This document shows positions 61,988 to 64,000 of a DNA stretch of 64,000 nucleotides, piece after piece (the stretch's first letter is position 1; every line of letters begins with the position of its first letter). The notes beneath the pieces were generated by a model, which ran no database searches, was not told the DNA's origin, and saw only the letters and a program-made list of their open reading frames with translations. The translations under genes were made by a program, and so were the position numbers. The DNA lies in assembly GCA_001464965.1 (NCBI GenBank), contig LNEJ01000049.1, positions 43,199-107,198 of the forward strand, given 5' to 3'. The DNA is from Gammaproteobacteria bacterium Ga0074134 (GTDB lineage: Bacteria > Pseudomonadota > Gammaproteobacteria > Ga0077554 > Ga007554).

Positions 61988-62015
61988 AGTAGGGTGCGTC
62001 CCACGCACCCTACTG
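61988..62015. repeat. Short hairpin repeat (family 3) between nrdJa and nrdJb
   Basis: agtagggtgcgtcccacgcaccctact. Confidence 0.85.
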
Positions 62016-62066
62016 AAATGGAATAAAACCCCTGAGGAACGAAACCACCCTCACTGGAGAAACAAC

Positions 62067-62759
62067 ATGGCTATCAAGATAGAAAAGAAAATTGTGAAGT
62101 ACAGCGTGGTCAAGGACGAGGAGAAGGCTACTGCCGCCCCTGCCGAGGAATCCACCGCTGCCAAGGTAGTGCAGATGCACGAAAAGCTTGAGCGGCCCGA
62201 GGTGCTGATCGGCTCCACCTACAAGATCAAAACCCCGCTCACCGAGCATGCCCTGTATGTCACCGTCAACGATGTGGTGCTCAACCCCGGCACCGATGAT
62301 GAATTGCGCCGTCCCTTCGAAGTCTTCATCAACTCGAAGAACATGGACCACTTCCAGTGGATCGTCGCCCTCACCCGCATCATTTCCGCCGTGTTCCGCA
62401 AGGGCGGTGATGTCACCTTTCTGGTGGAAGAGCTGCGTTCCGTATTCGACCCGCGCGGCGGCTACTTCAAGAAGGGCGGCAAATACATGCCTTCACTGGT
62501 CGCCGAGATCGGTGACGTGATTGAACGCCACATGCGCATGATAGGCCTGCTGAAGGACGACACTCTTGACGAGCACCAGAAGAAACTGATCAACGAAAAA
62601 CGCGCCGAATTCGAATCCATGCTGCACAAGGCCGAAGACAGCGAAAGCGGCAGCTTCCCCAGCGGCGCCCAGCTCTGCGGAAAATGCAACACCAAGGCCA
62701 TGATCAAAATGGATAACTGCATGACTTGCCTGAATTGTGGCGATTCAAAATGTGGCTAA
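62067..62759 (+). CDS. NrdJb: C-terminal part of split class II ribonucleotide reductase
   Basis: RPFEVFINSKNMDHFQWIVALTRIISAVFRKGGDVTFLVEEL; C-terminal CGKCNTKA...CMTCLNCGDSKCG. Confidence 0.88.
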   Translation: MAIKIEKKIVKYSVVKDEEKATAAPAEESTAAKVVQMHEKLERPEVLIGSTYKIKTPLTEHALYVTVNDVVLNPGTDDELRRPFEVFINSKNMDHFQWIVALTRIISAVFRKGGDVTFLVEELRSVFDPRGGYFKKGGKYMPSLVAEIGDVIERHMRMIGLLKDDTLDEHQKKLINEKRAEFESMLHKAEDSESGSFPSGAQLCGKCNTKAMIKMDNCMTCLNCGDSKCG

Positions 62760-62888
62760 AGGCGGGACGGCTGGCGCAGCCAGCGAGGGTAAAGAAAACC
62801 AGCGTGTTGCCCGTCGTGAAAGCACGCGCTTGCTGAAGCGCTTGTAATACTTGGGTTTGTAAAGTCATGCTCATGCCTCCACGATCCC

Positions 62889-63491
62889 ATGCTTAAAATC
62901 GGCTTGACCGGTGGCATCGGTAGCGGCAAAACCACCGTGGCGGACTGTTTCGCCTCGTTGGGTGCGCCGGTCATCGACGCCGATAAAATATCCCATGAAT
63001 TGACAGCCCCCGGACAACCCGTGCTGCGGGATATCGTCAGCACCTTTGGGCAGAATATCCTGAAGGACGATGGGCAGCTCGATCGTGCATGGCTACGCAC
63101 TGTCGTTTTCAATGACGCCGCGCAGCGCAAGCGGCTTGAGGGAATCCTGCACCCCCGGATCCGCGCCGAGATGCGCCGTCGCATTGCCGATATCGAAGCA
63201 AGCACCGCTCCCTACTGCATACTCTCCATCCCCCTGTTGCTGGAAACCGGACAAACCGATATGGTGGACCGCATTCTCGTGGTGGACACCCCTGAAGACC
63301 TGCAATACCAGCGTGTGCGCGCACGCAGTGGCCTGCCGGATGCCGAAATCGCCGCGATCATCCATGCCCAAGCCAGCAGAGAGCAGCGCCTGGCGGCAGC
63401 GGACGATATCATCGTCAATGATCGCGGGCTGGAAGAGCTGCGCCAGCACGTCCTTGAGTTGCATCAGCACTATCTGAAACCTTCGGGTTAG
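62889..63491 (+). CDS. coaE: Dephospho-CoA kinase
   Basis: MLKIGLTGGIGSGKTTVADCFASLGAPVIDADKI. Confidence 0.96.
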   Translation: MLKIGLTGGIGSGKTTVADCFASLGAPVIDADKISHELTAPGQPVLRDIVSTFGQNILKDDGQLDRAWLRTVVFNDAAQRKRLEGILHPRIRAEMRRRIADIEASTAPYCILSIPLLLETGQTDMVDRILVVDTPEDLQYQRVRARSGLPDAEIAAIIHAQASREQRLAAADDIIVNDRGLEELRQHVLELHQHYLKPSG

Positions 63492-63495
63492 GTTC

Positions 63496-63762
63496 AGCGC
63501 CTGCCTGTGAATAAATCATCCCTGCGTTGCTGCCCCAAAACACGCCAGGCAAGGCGCGAGACGCAAAATATGGTTTGTGCTAGTGAGCGGCGAGCAACGC
63601 CGCATGGCGTGTTTTGGGGCGCAACCCGAAGGGACGGGGCTGGTTTTGCGCAGTGCGGCGTCACGCTTCGCTCATGTGCAACAAGCACACTACGCTCAGC
63701 CTTCCTTGCTCTGCGCAAAACCAGCTCCCGTCGCAGGGATGATTTATTCACAGACAGGCTCT
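63496..63762. repeat. MITE-like element, full copy of dispersed repeat family 1
   Basis: About 31-bp terminal inverted repeats (29/31) at 63496-63526 and 63732-63762, with two internal hairpins. Confidence 0.9.
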
Positions 63763-63828
63763 CATATCGCGGGCGCGGTTCCGGCCATCAGTGTCGCCTT
63801 GTAACGACTTCCCCGTAATTTTTTTATC

Positions 63829-63855
63829 GCACGAATTTATGAAATATCCGGGTTA
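63829..63855. repeat. Solo terminus of repeat family 2
   Basis: gcacgaatttatgaaatatccgggtta, 25/27 match to 42355-42381. Confidence 0.75.
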
Positions 63856-64000
63856 ATGTTTTACACTCTCTGTTTATTTATTCAAATTATCAGGTATAGT
63901 GCCTAGATACTGTCGTCACAAGATGTGTCAAAATGCGGTTTTCGTTCAAGAGTCCATAACCGAATGCTAGCCACCCTTCATCGACACGACATCTCTGACA

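Noticed and set aside
60107-62008. 633-aa minus-strand ORF antisense to nrdJ
   Set aside because: Long antisense frame from GC-rich codon bias; no recognisable domain, while the plus frame is a clear NrdJ.

Overview
The window reads as a chromosome segment of a chemolithoautotrophic, probably gammaproteobacterial, organism; that placement is inferred from gene content and order (zapA-6S RNA-fau, pepP/ubiH/ygfB, NrdJa/NrdJb). About 1-38 kb is mostly housekeeping: rluB-like, rep, ubiH-type, pepP, zapA, 6S RNA, fau, ilvA, rpiA, trmB, rsmB-like, tolC, TPP riboswitch plus thiC, cysK, ilvD. About 38.7-58.4 kb is a CO2-concentrating superlocus: cbbLS-cbbQ-cbbO with a divergent cbbR, a PII-like gene plus sbtA-type transporter, a SulP transporter with a second divergent cbbR, and an alpha-carboxysome operon (csoS2, csoSCA, csoS4A, csoS4B, three csoS1, ferritin-like, acRAF-like, mcdA-like ParA and a tiny overlapping ORF that looks like alpha-McdB). 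The most notable observations are: (1) the carboxysome operon has no cbbLS in the usual place upstream of csoS2, and the only Rubisco in the window has an IAq-type (cbbQ-linked) small subunit; (2) the 61-aa McdB candidate overlaps mcdA by ATGA and ends exactly at a dispersed repeat terminus; (3) the SulP transporter carries an unusual C-terminal soluble domain; (4) two identical-architecture 18-bp palindromes (GATAG-N8-CTATC) lie about 100 bp upstream of the two Ci-transporter genes; (5) two nested inverted-repeat (MITE-like) families are present; (6) a tandem pair of structured RNA-like elements lies near the left end. All family calls are from reading the translated sequence; no searches were run.
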